DNA of 64,000 nt from Pseudomonas viridiflava (GCF_900580865.1 NZ_UTBZ01000228.1:62001-126000), one strand, 5' to 3'. Shown: positions 43,471-53,026, counted from the first letter of the stretch. The notes: generated from the letters alone by a model not told the origin. Program-made: numbers and translations.

Positions 43471-43562
43471 GTGGGAGCGAGCTTGCTCGCGAAGGCGTCG
43501 CATCAGAAACATCAATGCTGACTGACACATCGCATTCGCGAGCAAGCTCGCTCCCACAGGGG
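43471..43562. repeat. REP doublet (REPIN) between UAAP2 and the carboxylase
   Basis: Inverted REP cores of the AGCGAGCTTGCTCGCGAA variant flank about 40 bp. The internal stretch (CAGAAACATCAATGCTGACTG) is close to that of the in-gene copy at 45960-46053. It lies in the 281-bp spacer inside the operon; the rest of that spacer holds a hairpin CATCCGGG...CCCGGATG near 43594-43614. Confidence 0.88.
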
Positions 43563-43661
43563 ATCTGTAGTGATTTGAAGTCGGTGTTTTTTCATCCGGG
43601 ACGGCCCGGATGTCTGTCGAAAAACGGCGGGACGGCCCGCTTCCCCTTCAGGGGTTATGCC

Positions 43662-46600
43662 ATGTTCGAAAAAGTCCTCATCGCTAACCGTGGCGCCATC
43701 GCCTGCCGCATCCTGCGCACCCTCGACTCACTGCAGGTCAAAGGCGTGGCGGTGTATTCCGAAGCCGACGCCGCCAGCCTGCACATCCTGCACGCCGATG
43801 AAGCGCACAGCCTCGGTGAAGGCGCTGCCGCCGGGACCTATCTGGCGGTCGACAAAATCCTCGCCATCGCCAAGCAAAGCGGCGCCACGGCGATCCATCC
43901 CGGCTACGGATTTCTCTCGGAAAACGCCGCGTTCGCCGAAGCCTGTGAAGAGCACAACATCGCCTTCATCGGGCCGACACCGGAGCAGCTCCGCGTATTT
44001 GGCCTCAAGCACACCGCCCGTGCGCTGGCCAAACAGCACGGCGTGCCCATGCTCGAAGGCACCGAACTGCTCGACGGCCTCGACGCCGCGTTGATGGCCG
44101 GCGAACAAGTCGGCTATCCGGTGATGCTGAAAAGCACCGCCGGCGGTGGCGGCATCGGCATGCGCGTGTGCCGTAGCGCCAGCGAACTGAGCGAGTCGTT
44201 CGAAGCGGTAAAACGCCTCGGTCAGAACAACTTCAGCGACGCCGGCGTGTTTATCGAGAAGTACATCCAGCGTGCCCGCCATCTGGAAGTGCAGGTGTTC
44301 GGCGACGGGCGCGGTGAGGTCATCGCACTCGGCGTGCGCGACTGCTCGGTGCAGCGACGCAATCAGAAAGTCCTCGAAGAAACCCCGGCGCCGAACCTGC
44401 CGGACGGCATGGCCGATGAGCTGTGCGCAGCGGCGATCAAACTGGCGAAAGCGGTGAACTACCGCAGCGCCGGTACCGTGGAGTTCGTCTTCGACAGCGA
44501 GGCGCAGCGTTTCTATTTTCTCGAAGTGAACACGCGGTTGCAGGTGGAACACGGCGTCACTGAACAGGTCTGGGGCGTGGATCTGGTGCGCTGGATGGTC
44601 GAGTTGGCGGCCGGTGATCTGCCGCCGCTGAGCGAACTCATATGTGGTTTGCAACCCGAGGGCCATGCGATTCAGGCGCGGTTGTATGCAGAAGATCCGG
44701 GGCGCGATTTTCAGCCGAGCCCGGGCCTGCTGACGGCGGTGGAGTTTCCCCCGGCCAACGGTATTCAACTGCGCATCGATACCTGGGTCGAGGCTGGCTG
44801 CGAGATTCCGCCGTACTTCGATCCGATGATTGCCAAAATCATCGCTTGGGCGCCGACCCGCGAACAGGCGCGCGCCGAGTTGCATCAAGCGTTGGGCGAC
44901 AGTCTGTTGTACGGCGTGGAAACCAACCGCGATTACCTGCGGCAGATTTTGCTCGACACGCCCTTCGCCAGCGGCGAGCCGTGGACCCGTTGCCTGGAAG
45001 GTCTGATCTATCGCGCCAACACCTTCGAAGTGCTCAGCGCCGGCACGCAAACCAGCGTGCAGGACTATCCCGGTCGCCTCGGCTACTGGGCAGTGGGCGT
45101 ACCGCCGTCGGGGCCGATGGACAGTCGCGCGTTGCGTTTGGGCAATCGTCTGCTCGGCAATGCTGAGGGCGCGGCGGCGCTGGAAATCACCATGAGCGGG
45201 CCGTTGCTGCGTTTCAATTGCGCAGCAGTGGTCGCGGTGACGGGGGCGCCGATTGCCTTGACACTTGAAGGTACAAGCGTGCCGATGAACACCGCGCTGC
45301 TGATCCCGGCGGGCGCAACGTTGCATCTGGGCAGCATCAGTGGCGCCGGGGCACGCAGTTATCTGTGCCTGCGCGGTGGTTTGCAGGTGCCGGATTATCT
45401 GGGCAGCAAAAGCACCTTCACCCTTGGCCAGTTTGGTGGGCATGGTGGTCGGGCATTGCGTGCCGGCGACGTGTTGCATGTGCCTGCGCTGACTGACCGC
45501 AGTGCTGGCCAGCAACTGGCCGAACAGCACATCACTGCGTTGCCAGCGGTGCGGCAGATTCGGGTGATTTACGGCCCGCACGCTGCGCCGGAATATTTCA
45601 CCGAAAATTACATCGGCACTTTCTTTGAAACCCAGTGGGAAGTGCATTTCAATTCCAGCCGCACCGGTGTCCGGCTGATCGGGCCGAAGCCAGAATGGGT
45701 GCGGGCCGACGGTGGCGAGGCCGGGTTGCATCCGTCGAATATTCACGACAATCCGTATGCCATTGGCGCGGTGGATTTCACCGGTGACATGCCGGTCATC
45801 CTTGGCCCGGATGGCCCGAGCCTTGGCGGTTTTGTGTGCCCGGTGACGGTGATCGAAGCGGATCTGTGGCAACTGGGGCAGCTCAAGGCGGGCGATAAAA
45901 TCCAGTTCATCCCGGTAAATCTCAAAACCGCCCGCGATTTCGCCCTGAAATGGGATGCCCCCTGTGGGAGCGAGCCTGCTCGCGAAAGCGGTCTTTCAGA
46001 AACATCAGTATTGAATGACCCAGCGCATTCGCGAGCAGGCTCGCTCCCACAGGGTTTAACGTCACCTGTGGTGTTGGAGTTGGGTCAGGGGGATAGGCGG
46101 CTTGTTGCGCGGGTTTCTGGCGACACTCATTTACTGTTGGAAATCGGCGAGCCTGAACTCAATCTTGTTCTACGCTTCCGTGCCCACGCCCTCATGCAAG
46201 CGCTGGAACACAAATCCTTGCACGGCGTGATCGACCTCACCCCCGGTATCCGCTCGCTGCAAATCCACTACCAGCCCGAGCAACTGCCGCTGGCTGATCT
46301 GCTCGGCATCATCGCCGGTGAGTGGGACGCGGTGTGCGCGGCCAACGACCTGCAAGTGCCGTCACGCATCGTGCATTTGCCGCTGTCGTGGGACGACCCG
46401 GCCTGCCAGTTGGCCATCGAGAAATACATGACCACTGTGCGCAAGGACGCGCCGTGGTGCCCGAGCAATCTGGAGTTCATCCGCCGCATCAACGACCTGC
46501 CGAACCTCGACGAAGTGCAGCGCACGGTGTTCGATGCGAGCTATCTGGTGATGGGCCTTGGCGACGTTTACCTCGGTGCGCCAGTGGCCACGCCGCTGGA

Positions 46601-47309
46601 CCCACGCCATCGCTTGGTCACGACCAAATACAACCCGGCACGCACCTGGACCGCCGAGAATTCGGTGGGCATCGGCGGCGCCTACATGTGCGTGTACGGC
46701 ATGGAAGGCCCCGGCGGTTATCAGTTTGTCGGACGCACGTTGCAGATGTGGAACCGCTATCGCGAAGTCGCCGCGTTCGACGGCAAACCGTGGTTGCTGC
46801 GCTTCTTCGATCAGATCCGTTTCTACCCGGTCAGCGCCGACGAGCTGCTGCGTATCCGCCGGGATTTTCCACTCGGGCGCTTCGATCTCAACATCGAACA
46901 CAGCCAGCTCAACCTCGCCGATTATCAGGCTTTTCTCAATCGCGAAGCCGAAGGCATCAACGCCTTTCGTGCCCAGCAACAGGGCGCCTTCAATGCTGAG
47001 CGTGAACGCTGGATCGCCAGCGGTCAGGCGCATTTCGACAGCGAAGAAGCCGTGGCGGAGTCCAGCGAAGACGCGCCGCTAGCCGACGGAGAACACAGCG
47101 TCGACAGCCACATTGCCGGCAATCTCTGGCAGGTGCAGGTCGAGGCCGGCAGCCGTGTTGCTGCGGGGGATGTGCTGGTGATTCTCGAGTCGATGAAGAT
47201 GGAAATCCCGGTGCTCGCGCCGATGGCCGGGGTGGTGCGCGAGATCCGCGTGCAGCCCGGTTCAGCGGTGCGCGCCGGACAACGAGTCGTGGTGCTGGCA
47301 CTCGACTGA
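43662..47309 (+). CDS. Biotin-dependent urea/guanidine carboxylase with in-frame REPIN insertion
   Basis: The start at MFEKVLIANRGAIACRILR gives 1215 residues. Residues 1-450 are a biotin carboxylase (MLKSTAGGGGIGMRV ATP-grasp loop, FLEVNTRLQVEHGVTE). The AHS2/KipA-like part follows (TSVQDYPGRLGYWAVGVPPS), then AHS1/KipI-like (RSLQIHYQPEQLP), and a C-terminal biotinyl domain with K1179 in ILESMKMEIPV. Residues about 767-798 (PCGSEPARESGL to AGSLPQG) are a translated REP doublet at the AHS2-AHS1 linker. The riboswitch and the UAAP pair mark this as guanidine carboxylase rather than a urea enzyme; active-site residues were not compared. Confidence 0.9.
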   Translation: MFEKVLIANRGAIACRILRTLDSLQVKGVAVYSEADAASLHILHADEAHSLGEGAAAGTYLAVDKILAIAKQSGATAIHPGYGFLSENAAFAEACEEHNIAFIGPTPEQLRVFGLKHTARALAKQHGVPMLEGTELLDGLDAALMAGEQVGYPVMLKSTAGGGGIGMRVCRSASELSESFEAVKRLGQNNFSDAGVFIEKYIQRARHLEVQVFGDGRGEVIALGVRDCSVQRRNQKVLEETPAPNLPDGMADELCAAAIKLAKAVNYRSAGTVEFVFDSEAQRFYFLEVNTRLQVEHGVTEQVWGVDLVRWMVELAAGDLPPLSELICGLQPEGHAIQARLYAEDPGRDFQPSPGLLTAVEFPPANGIQLRIDTWVEAGCEIPPYFDPMIAKIIAWAPTREQARAELHQALGDSLLYGVETNRDYLRQILLDTPFASGEPWTRCLEGLIYRANTFEVLSAGTQTSVQDYPGRLGYWAVGVPPSGPMDSRALRLGNRLLGNAEGAAALEITMSGPLLRFNCAAVVAVTGAPIALTLEGTSVPMNTALLIPAGATLHLGSISGAGARSYLCLRGGLQVPDYLGSKSTFTLGQFGGHGGRALRAGDVLHVPALTDRSAGQQLAEQHITALPAVRQIRVIYGPHAAPEYFTENYIGTFFETQWEVHFNSSRTGVRLIGPKPEWVRADGGEAGLHPSNIHDNPYAIGAVDFTGDMPVILGPDGPSLGGFVCPVTVIEADLWQLGQLKAGDKIQFIPVNLKTARDFALKWDAPCGSEPARESGLSETSVLNDPAHSRAGSLPQGLTSPVVLELGQGDRRLVARVSGDTHLLLEIGEPELNLVLRFRAHALMQALEHKSLHGVIDLTPGIRSLQIHYQPEQLPLADLLGIIAGEWDAVCAANDLQVPSRIVHLPLSWDDPACQLAIEKYMTTVRKDAPWCPSNLEFIRRINDLPNLDEVQRTVFDASYLVMGLGDVYLGAPVATPLDPRHRLVTTKYNPARTWTAENSVGIGGAYMCVYGMEGPGGYQFVGRTLQMWNRYREVAAFDGKPWLLRFFDQIRFYPVSADELLRIRRDFPLGRFDLNIEHSQLNLADYQAFLNREAEGINAFRAQQQGAFNAERERWIASGQAHFDSEEAVAESSEDAPLADGEHSVDSHIAGNLWQVQVEAGSRVAAGDVLVILESMKMEIPVLAPMAGVVREIRVQPGSAVRAGQRVVVLALD
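45960..46053. repeat. REPIN inside the carboxylase coding sequence
   Basis: CCCTGTGGGAGCGAGCCTGC and its inverted copy ending CTCGCTCCCACAGGG border a 40-bp core. It has the same structure as the intergenic REP doublets, but here it lies within an open reading frame and is translated without stop. Confidence 0.92.
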
Positions 47310-47333
47310 AGCCAATTGGATAAGGATCAACTC

Positions 47334-49106
47334 ATGAATCTGCAACTCGATGTTCTGCGCCAGGCCTATCGCAATGGCGACACCACACCGCGCCAACTGC
47401 TGCTGAAACTGCGCGAGAAAGCCGCCGCGCTGAATCCGGATTATCACCTGTTCATCCACCTGCTCAGCGTCGCCGAACTGGAGCCCTACCTTGCCGCCCT
47501 CGACGGCCGCGACCTCGACAGCCTGCCGCTGTACGGCGTGCCGTTTGCGATCAAGGACAACATTGATCTGGCCGGTATACCCACCACCGCCGCGTGCCCG
47601 GACTTTGCTTATGTGCCGGAGCGCTCGGCGACCCTCGTCGAGCAGTTGATCGCATTGGGGGCGATACCGCTGGGCAAGACCAATCTTGATCAATTCGCCA
47701 CGGGGCTTAACGGCAGCCGCTCGCCGTATGGCGCGTGTCCGAACAGCGTGTTGACAGAGTATCCGTCCGGTGGCTCCAGCGCTGGTTCATCGCTGGCGGT
47801 GGCGTTGGGTGTAGCGAGTTTTGCCTTGGGCACCGACACCGCAGGCTCCGGTCGGGTGCCGGCGGCGCTGAACAATCTGGTCGGATTGAAAGCGAGCAAA
47901 GGTCTAATCTCCACGGCCGGCGTGCTGCCCGCTTGCCGCACGCTGGATTGCGTGACCACGTTTACTGCGACGGCGCGTGAAGCCAGTCATTTGCTGGCGT
48001 TGACCGCCAAACTCGATCCGCGTGATGAGTACAGCCGCCGCAATCCATCGTGGAATGACGGCTCGGCGTTTGGTGCGCCACGCGCGTTTCGTTTTGGTGT
48101 GCCACGCGCGCAGGATCTGGAGTTTTTCGGCTGCGTCGAAGGCCCGCTGTTGTTCGGCGATGCCATCGACCGGCTCAAGGCTTTGGGTGGCGAAGCGGTC
48201 GAACTGGACCTGTCGCCCTTCCTTGAAGCCGCGCGCCTGCTTTACGAAGGGCCGTGGGTTGCCGAGCGCTATAGCGTGGCGGGTGAGTTGATGGAACAGA
48301 ATCCCGAAGCCGTTCTGCCGGTGATTCGCGCCGTGCTGGCCAAGGCCCCGGCGGTGAGCGGCGTGCAGACCTTTCGCGCGCAGTATCGGCTGCAAGCCTT
48401 GAAAGCGCTGTGCGATCAAGCCCTCGAAGACCTCGACTGCGTACTCACACCAACCATCGGCCGCCCGGTGACGCTGGCCGAACTGCACGCCGAACCGGTG
48501 CTGCGCAACTCCGAACTGGGTTACTACACCAACTTCATGAACCTGCTCGACTACGCCGCCGTCGCCGTGCCGAGCGGGTTTATGGCAAATGGATTGCCGT
48601 GGGGCGTGACGCTGTTTGGCCGGGCGTTCACCGATCAATATTTGTTGAGTGTGGCGGATGCGCTGCAGCGTCAGCAGGACTCGGCACTGCCCGCACCTGC
48701 GAACGGAGCACGCCATGATCGCGCACGCATTGTGGTGTGTGGCGCGCATCTGCAAGGGTTGGCGTTGAACTGGCAACTGACCCAGCGGGGCGGGCGCTTG
48801 CTGGAGACGACGTTGAGTTCGCCGGACTATCAACTGCACGCGTTGGCCGGCGGTCCACCGTTGCGGCCGGGGATGGTGCGGGTCAAGGACGGCGGTGTGG
48901 CGATTGCGGTGGAAGTGTGGGAGTTGCCGAGCAGTGAATTGGGCTCGTTCCTGACCGGGATCCCGGCGCCACTTGGATTGGGCAAGGTGCAACTGGCGGA
49001 TGGGCGTTGGGAGAGCGGGTTTATTTGTGAGCCGTATGGTTTGGAAGGTGCGCTGGATATTAGCCATTTGGGCGGCTGGCGGGCGTATCTTGAGACTCGG
49101 AACTGA
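47334..49106 (+). CDS. atzF: Allophanate hydrolase (AtzF family)
   Basis: The start at ATG 47334, after AAGGA, gives 590 residues. The amidase-signature domain has the catalytic Lys K74 in FAIKDNIDLAG, the cis-Ser in PSGGSSAGSS (144-153) and the nucleophile Ser in DTAGSGRVPAA. A smaller C-terminal domain (VVCGAHLQGLALNWQLTQRG) is typical of allophanate hydrolases. It splits allophanate to ammonia and CO2, finishing guanidine nitrogen release. It is the last gene of the riboswitch operon. Confidence 0.94.
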   Translation: MNLQLDVLRQAYRNGDTTPRQLLLKLREKAAALNPDYHLFIHLLSVAELEPYLAALDGRDLDSLPLYGVPFAIKDNIDLAGIPTTAACPDFAYVPERSATLVEQLIALGAIPLGKTNLDQFATGLNGSRSPYGACPNSVLTEYPSGGSSAGSSLAVALGVASFALGTDTAGSGRVPAALNNLVGLKASKGLISTAGVLPACRTLDCVTTFTATAREASHLLALTAKLDPRDEYSRRNPSWNDGSAFGAPRAFRFGVPRAQDLEFFGCVEGPLLFGDAIDRLKALGGEAVELDLSPFLEAARLLYEGPWVAERYSVAGELMEQNPEAVLPVIRAVLAKAPAVSGVQTFRAQYRLQALKALCDQALEDLDCVLTPTIGRPVTLAELHAEPVLRNSELGYYTNFMNLLDYAAVAVPSGFMANGLPWGVTLFGRAFTDQYLLSVADALQRQQDSALPAPANGARHDRARIVVCGAHLQGLALNWQLTQRGGRLLETTLSSPDYQLHALAGGPPLRPGMVRVKDGGVAIAVEVWELPSSELGSFLTGIPAPLGLGKVQLADGRWESGFICEPYGLEGALDISHLGGWRAYLETRN

Positions 49107-49118
49107 TCCAGAAACCAA

Positions 49119-49267
49119 CCCTCACCCTAGCCCTCTCCCAGAGGGAGAGGGGACTGAGCGGGGTGTCTTTAAGATAGTTGCCATTCGGTGATACCGAGCC
49201 GAAGATAATTTTTGAAGTCACCACAATCTAGCCCCCTCTCCCTCCGGGAGAGGGCTGGGGTGAGGGA
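49119..49267. repeat. Paired CCCTCACCC/GGGTGAGGG palindromic repeat
   Basis: ACCCTCACCCTAGCCCTCTCCC plus AGAGGGAGAGGGG at the left is mirrored by CCCTCTCCCTCCGGGAGAGG and GCTGGGGTGAGGG at the right across about 80 bp. It starts 12 bp after the allophanate hydrolase stop. The only other copy seen is at 55220-55367, also right after a stop. Confidence 0.85.
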
Positions 49268-49388
49268 GCGATCCTCCTGACACACCCTCAACGTCATATC
49301 CCCCGCCATTTCAGGCATAAATCCCGCAGTCTTTTCCCGGCCATCCCACTAGAATGCATGCCATCGGGCCACTGCCAACGGAACTGCC

Positions 49389-50876
49389 ATGCCGCTTCGT
49401 TCTCCCCTGTACTCGCAACGCTCGCTGGTCCTGACGCTGATCGCCCTGCTCGGCGCCGGGTTCCTCGCCACGTCGTTGCTCAGCTACTACGCCTCCCGCG
49501 CGTCGATCCGCGACAACATCGTCAACACCGAACTGCCGCTGACGTCCGACACGGTCTACTCGGAAATCCAGAAAGACCTGGTTCGGCCGATCCTGATTTC
49601 CTCGATGATGTCCCGCGATACCTTCATGCGCGACTGGGTGGTCAACGGCGAGCAGAATCCCGAACAGATGACCCGTTACCTCGACGAAGTCATGACCCAT
49701 TACGGCGCCTACACCGCGTTCTTCGTCTCCAACGCCAGCCACACCTACTACCACGCCAAAGGCGTGCTCAAGCAGGTCAAGGTCGATGAGCCGCGTGACG
49801 CCTGGTACTTCCGCGTGCGCGACATGAAGGATCCGTACGAGATCAACGTCGACCCGGATCTGGCCAACAAAGACAACCTGACCTTCTTCATCAACTACAA
49901 GGTTTACGACTACCACAACCGCTTCATCGGTGCCGCAGGCGTAGGTCTGACCGTGGACGCGGTGATCAAGCTGATCGACAAGTATCAACAGCGCTATCAA
50001 CGCAGCGTGTACTTCGTCGACACCTTCGGCCGACTGGTGTTGACCGGCGCCGACGGCGGCCCTGAGAGCGCACACATTGGCCAAAGTCTGGGCGAACTCG
50101 AAAGCATGAAGAGTCTGGTCAGCCAGCTGCCCAAACCGCACAGCGGCAGCTACGAATACTCCGCCCACGGTCAGGGACATTTCCTCAACGTGCGGTTTAT
50201 TCCGGAGCTGAACTGGTACCTGTTTGTCGATAAACGCGAAGACGGCGCGCTGAGTGAAATCCGTCAGTCGCTGTATCTGAATCTGCTGATCTGCCTGCTG
50301 GTGACGCTGATTGTCCTGGCGCTGCTCAACCGCGTGATCAAACGCTATCAAAGCAAGATCCAGGCGCAGGCCACCCTCGACAGCCTCACCGAACTGCCCA
50401 ACCGCCGTGGCTTCGACATTCTCGCCGCGCAGGCTCTGCACGAAGCCCAACGCGAAACCAAACCGCTGACGGCGTTGCTGCTCGACCTCGATCATTTCAA
50501 GGTGTTGAACGACACCTACGGGCACATGGCCGGCGATCAAGTGCTGATCGGTTTTGCCCGCGACCTGCAAAGCTGCCTGCGCCATGCCGACATTGTTTGC
50601 CGCTGGGGCGGTGAGGAATTTATCGTTTTACTGAAGGACACCGACGGCGACACCGGTCAGAAAATTGCCGAGAAGATCCGCCAACACGTCGAACAGCACG
50701 AATATGCCTACGACGGCCACCGCCTCCATCTGACGGTGAGCATTGGCGCCACCACCCTGCAACGCGATGACACCTTGCACAGCCTGCTGTCGCGGGCCGA
50801 TCATGCGATGTACCGGGCCAAACACACCGGCCGCAACCGCACCTGCGTGGAAATGCCTCACTCGACTTATGCCTGA
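49389..50876 (+). CDS. Membrane diguanylate cyclase with periplasmic dCACHE sensor
   Basis: The 495 residues have an N-terminal helix (LVLTLIALLGAGFLATSLLS), a dCACHE-type periplasmic sensor of about 250 residues, a second helix near 300 (LLICLLVTLIVLALLNRVI), and a C-terminal GGDEF domain with an active GGEEF site. The RHAD motif five residues before it is the product-binding I-site (RxxD), so feedback inhibition by c-di-GMP is expected. The ligand is unknown. Its stop overlaps the next small gene by 8 bp. Confidence 0.92.
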   Translation: MPLRSPLYSQRSLVLTLIALLGAGFLATSLLSYYASRASIRDNIVNTELPLTSDTVYSEIQKDLVRPILISSMMSRDTFMRDWVVNGEQNPEQMTRYLDEVMTHYGAYTAFFVSNASHTYYHAKGVLKQVKVDEPRDAWYFRVRDMKDPYEINVDPDLANKDNLTFFINYKVYDYHNRFIGAAGVGLTVDAVIKLIDKYQQRYQRSVYFVDTFGRLVLTGADGGPESAHIGQSLGELESMKSLVSQLPKPHSGSYEYSAHGQGHFLNVRFIPELNWYLFVDKREDGALSEIRQSLYLNLLICLLVTLIVLALLNRVIKRYQSKIQAQATLDSLTELPNRRGFDILAAQALHEAQRETKPLTALLLDLDHFKVLNDTYGHMAGDQVLIGFARDLQSCLRHADIVCRWGGEEFIVLLKDTDGDTGQKIAEKIRQHVEQHEYAYDGHRLHLTVSIGATTLQRDDTLHSLLSRADHAMYRAKHTGRNRTCVEMPHSTYA

Positions 50877-51099
50877 TTCCGACGTTAAACCCGACCTTTG
50901 CCCGGCCTGCGGCGCCCGCAACGACTGCAGCTTGGCCGACCCGCGCACTGCCGACCGCGAATGCTGGTGCTATGGCGTGAGCATTGACCCGGCCGTGCTT
51001 GAAGCGCTGCCGCCAGAACTGCGCAACCAATCCTGCCTGTGCCCGCGTTGCGCGCAGGTCGAGGCGCAACTGCAAGCGGCCAAGCGGCCGATCCCGTAA
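50869..51099 (+). CDS. Cysteine-rich CWC family protein
   Basis: The 76 residues contain a cluster of cysteines (LCPACGARNDCSLADP, ECWCYGVSID, CLCPRCAQVE), the CWC pattern of a small metal-binding domain. It overlaps the diguanylate cyclase stop by 8 bp and is probably co-translated, followed by rsuA. Its role is unknown. Confidence 0.8.
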   Translation: MPDSDVKPDLCPACGARNDCSLADPRTADRECWCYGVSIDPAVLEALPPELRNQSCLCPRCAQVEAQLQAAKRPIP

Positions 51100-51132
51100 G
51101 ATGCGCGCCCCTTCATTCATCGAACACTGAAC

Positions 51133-51825
51133 ATGCGCGTCGACCGTTTCCTCAGCAACCTGCCACGCTATAACCGAAAGCAGGTTCGCCTGTTGCTGGT
51201 GGAAAAGCGCGTGCGGATTGACGGAAAAGTCGTCAGCGACCCGCACAGTGAAGTGCTGGAGTTCAGCCGCGTCGAAGTCGATGACGAAGTCCTGCAAAGC
51301 GGCAAAGCGGCGCGCTATTTCATGCTGCACAAGCCACCGGGCTGCGTCAGCGCCACTCGCGATCCGCAGCATCCGACCGTGCTCGACCTGATCGATGAGC
51401 CGGACAAGGACGACCTGCACATCGCCGGACGCCTGGACTTCAACACCACCGGCCTGATGCTGATCACCAACGACGGCGCATGGTCGCGGCGCCTGACCCA
51501 ACCGCAGACCAAATTGCCGAAGGTCTACTACGTCGAGACCGAGCAGGAGATTGGCGCGCAATATGCGAGCACCTTTGCCGAGGGGATCTACTTCGCCTTC
51601 GAAGACCTGACCACGCAACCGGCGCAGCTGGAGCTGCTCGGCCCACGGTCGGCGCGGCTGAGCATCGTCGAGGGGCGTTACCATCAGGTAAAGCGCATGT
51701 TTGGTTTCTTCAACAACAAAGTCCTGCGCCTGCACCGCGAATCAATGGGCCTGCTACACCTCGATAACGCGCTAAAACCGGGCGAGTACCGCGCTTTGCG
51801 CACCGAAGAGATTCATTTGTTCTAA
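51133..51825 (+). CDS. rsuA: 16S rRNA pseudouridine synthase RsuA-type
   Basis: The 230 residues have an N-terminal S4 RNA-binding domain (MRVDRFLSNLPRYNRKQVRLLL) and the catalytic core with the conserved Asp in IAGRLDFNTTGLMLITNDG, then EGRYHQVKRMFGFFNNKVL. RsuA converts U516 of 16S rRNA to pseudouridine. The length fits RsuA. It is 33 bp after the CWC gene. Confidence 0.9.
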   Translation: MRVDRFLSNLPRYNRKQVRLLLVEKRVRIDGKVVSDPHSEVLEFSRVEVDDEVLQSGKAARYFMLHKPPGCVSATRDPQHPTVLDLIDEPDKDDLHIAGRLDFNTTGLMLITNDGAWSRRLTQPQTKLPKVYYVETEQEIGAQYASTFAEGIYFAFEDLTTQPAQLELLGPRSARLSIVEGRYHQVKRMFGFFNNKVLRLHRESMGLLHLDNALKPGEYRALRTEEIHLF

Positions 51826-52141
51826 GCCGGCGACCGCTCAGCAGAAGTTGTCGAACAATTTACCAACGGCACTTGCGCGATCCCGACTCCCCTGCTTGAA
51901 TCAGGACGTCGGCCAGAATGTGACCGATGAGTCACAACAGACATCCAAGAAACTTTTTGCCGGTAGAGAGCCTTCAAGGCTCCGCCTCAGCCGGCAGACT
52001 GCCCGCCAATAACAATACCCGTCGACCGCAGTCATGGATCGACATGGGCCAAGCAAATTCCAGGCGTATGCCTACCTGTCACAAAGCTCGTGCAATCTCT
52101 ATTTGCGCGCATACCCGCTTGCTTGCCAGGAGTCTTATGAC
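51826..52141. other. rsuA-phaG intergenic region
   Basis: The 316-bp stretch should carry the phaG promoter. No clear sigma-54, AlgU or sigma-70 pair was found, and no terminator with a T-run follows rsuA. The inspected AAACTTTTT near 51950 has wrong spacing for AlgU. Confidence 0.4.
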
Positions 52142-53026
52142 ATGAGGCCAGAAATCGCTGTGCTGGATATACAGGGTCAGTATCGGGTTTACACGGAGTT
52201 CTATCGCGCAGACGCCGCAGAAAAGACCATCATCCTGGTCAACGGCTCCATGGCCACGACTGCGTCGTTTGCACAGACTGTGAAAAACCTGCACCCGCAA
52301 TTCAACGTGGTCTGCTACGACCAGCCCTACGCGGGTCGGTCAAAAGCCCACAACCGCCATGAGAAACATCTGACGAAGGACGTCGAAGGGCAGATTCTGC
52401 TCGAGCTGATCGACCACTTCGCCGCCGAACACGTGCTGTCGTTCTCCTGGGGCGGCGCCGCGACCCTGGTCGCCCTCGCCCACCAGCCACGGCGCATCGA
52501 ACGGGCGGTGATCAGCTCGTTCTCGCCGGTGATCAACGCGCACATGCTCGATTACCTCGAACGCGGCGTCGACTACCTCGGCCAGCGCGACGGCGACCGC
52601 GTCGGCCATCTGGTCAACAACACCATCGGCAAACACCTGCCATCACTGTTCAAGCGCTTCAACTATCGCCACGTCAGCAGCTTGGCCGAGCACGAATACG
52701 GGCAGATGCACTTCCACATTAGTGACGTGCTGCACAACGATCGACAGTGCTATCTGAATGCGGCGAAAAAGATCAACGTGCCAGTGCTGTTTCTAAACGG
52801 CGAATGGGACGAATACACCGCTGCCGAAGACGCGCGCCTGTTCGGCAACCATGTAGCGCAAAGCACGTTCACAACACTGCAAGCCACCGGGCACTTTCTC
52901 GACATGGAGCACAAGGCTGCCTGCCGGGACAGCCAGAACGCCCTGCTCGGCTTTCTGAAACCGGCGCAGCAGACCAGCCGAACGCGCTACTCGTTTGTTC
53001 AGGATCAACATGCATTGGCTATTTGA
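52142..53026 (+). CDS. phaG: PhaG, 3-hydroxyacyl-ACP thioesterase/transacylase
   Basis: The start at MRPEIAVLDIQGQYRVYTEF (52142), nine bases after AGGAG, gives 294 residues. The alpha/beta hydrolase core shows VNGSMATTASFAQTVKNLHP, the nucleophile region SFSWGGAATL, and GHFLDMEHKAACR with the catalytic His. PhaG diverts 3-hydroxyacyl chains from fatty acid synthesis to medium-chain PHA. It is related to RhlA, but the PhaG-like start and end (QDQHALAI) favour PhaG. No pha genes are adjacent, as is usual for phaG. Confidence 0.88.
   Translation: MRPEIAVLDIQGQYRVYTEFYRADAAEKTIILVNGSMATTASFAQTVKNLHPQFNVVCYDQPYAGRSKAHNRHEKHLTKDVEGQILLELIDHFAAEHVLSFSWGGAATLVALAHQPRRIERAVISSFSPVINAHMLDYLERGVDYLGQRDGDRVGHLVNNTIGKHLPSLFKRFNYRHVSSLAEHEYGQMHFHISDVLHNDRQCYLNAAKKINVPVLFLNGEWDEYTAAEDARLFGNHVAQSTFTTLQATGHFLDMEHKAACRDSQNALLGFLKPAQQTSRTRYSFVQDQHALAI

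Noticed and set aside
43515..43661. N-terminal extension of the carboxylase frame
   Set aside because: It is REP and spacer DNA read through; the biotin carboxylase homology starts at MFEKVLIANRG (43662).
51948..51985. AlgU-type promoter for phaG (AAACTTTTT)
   Set aside because: The -35 reads AAACTT rather than GAACTT, and the nearest -10-like TCAA is 18 bp away.
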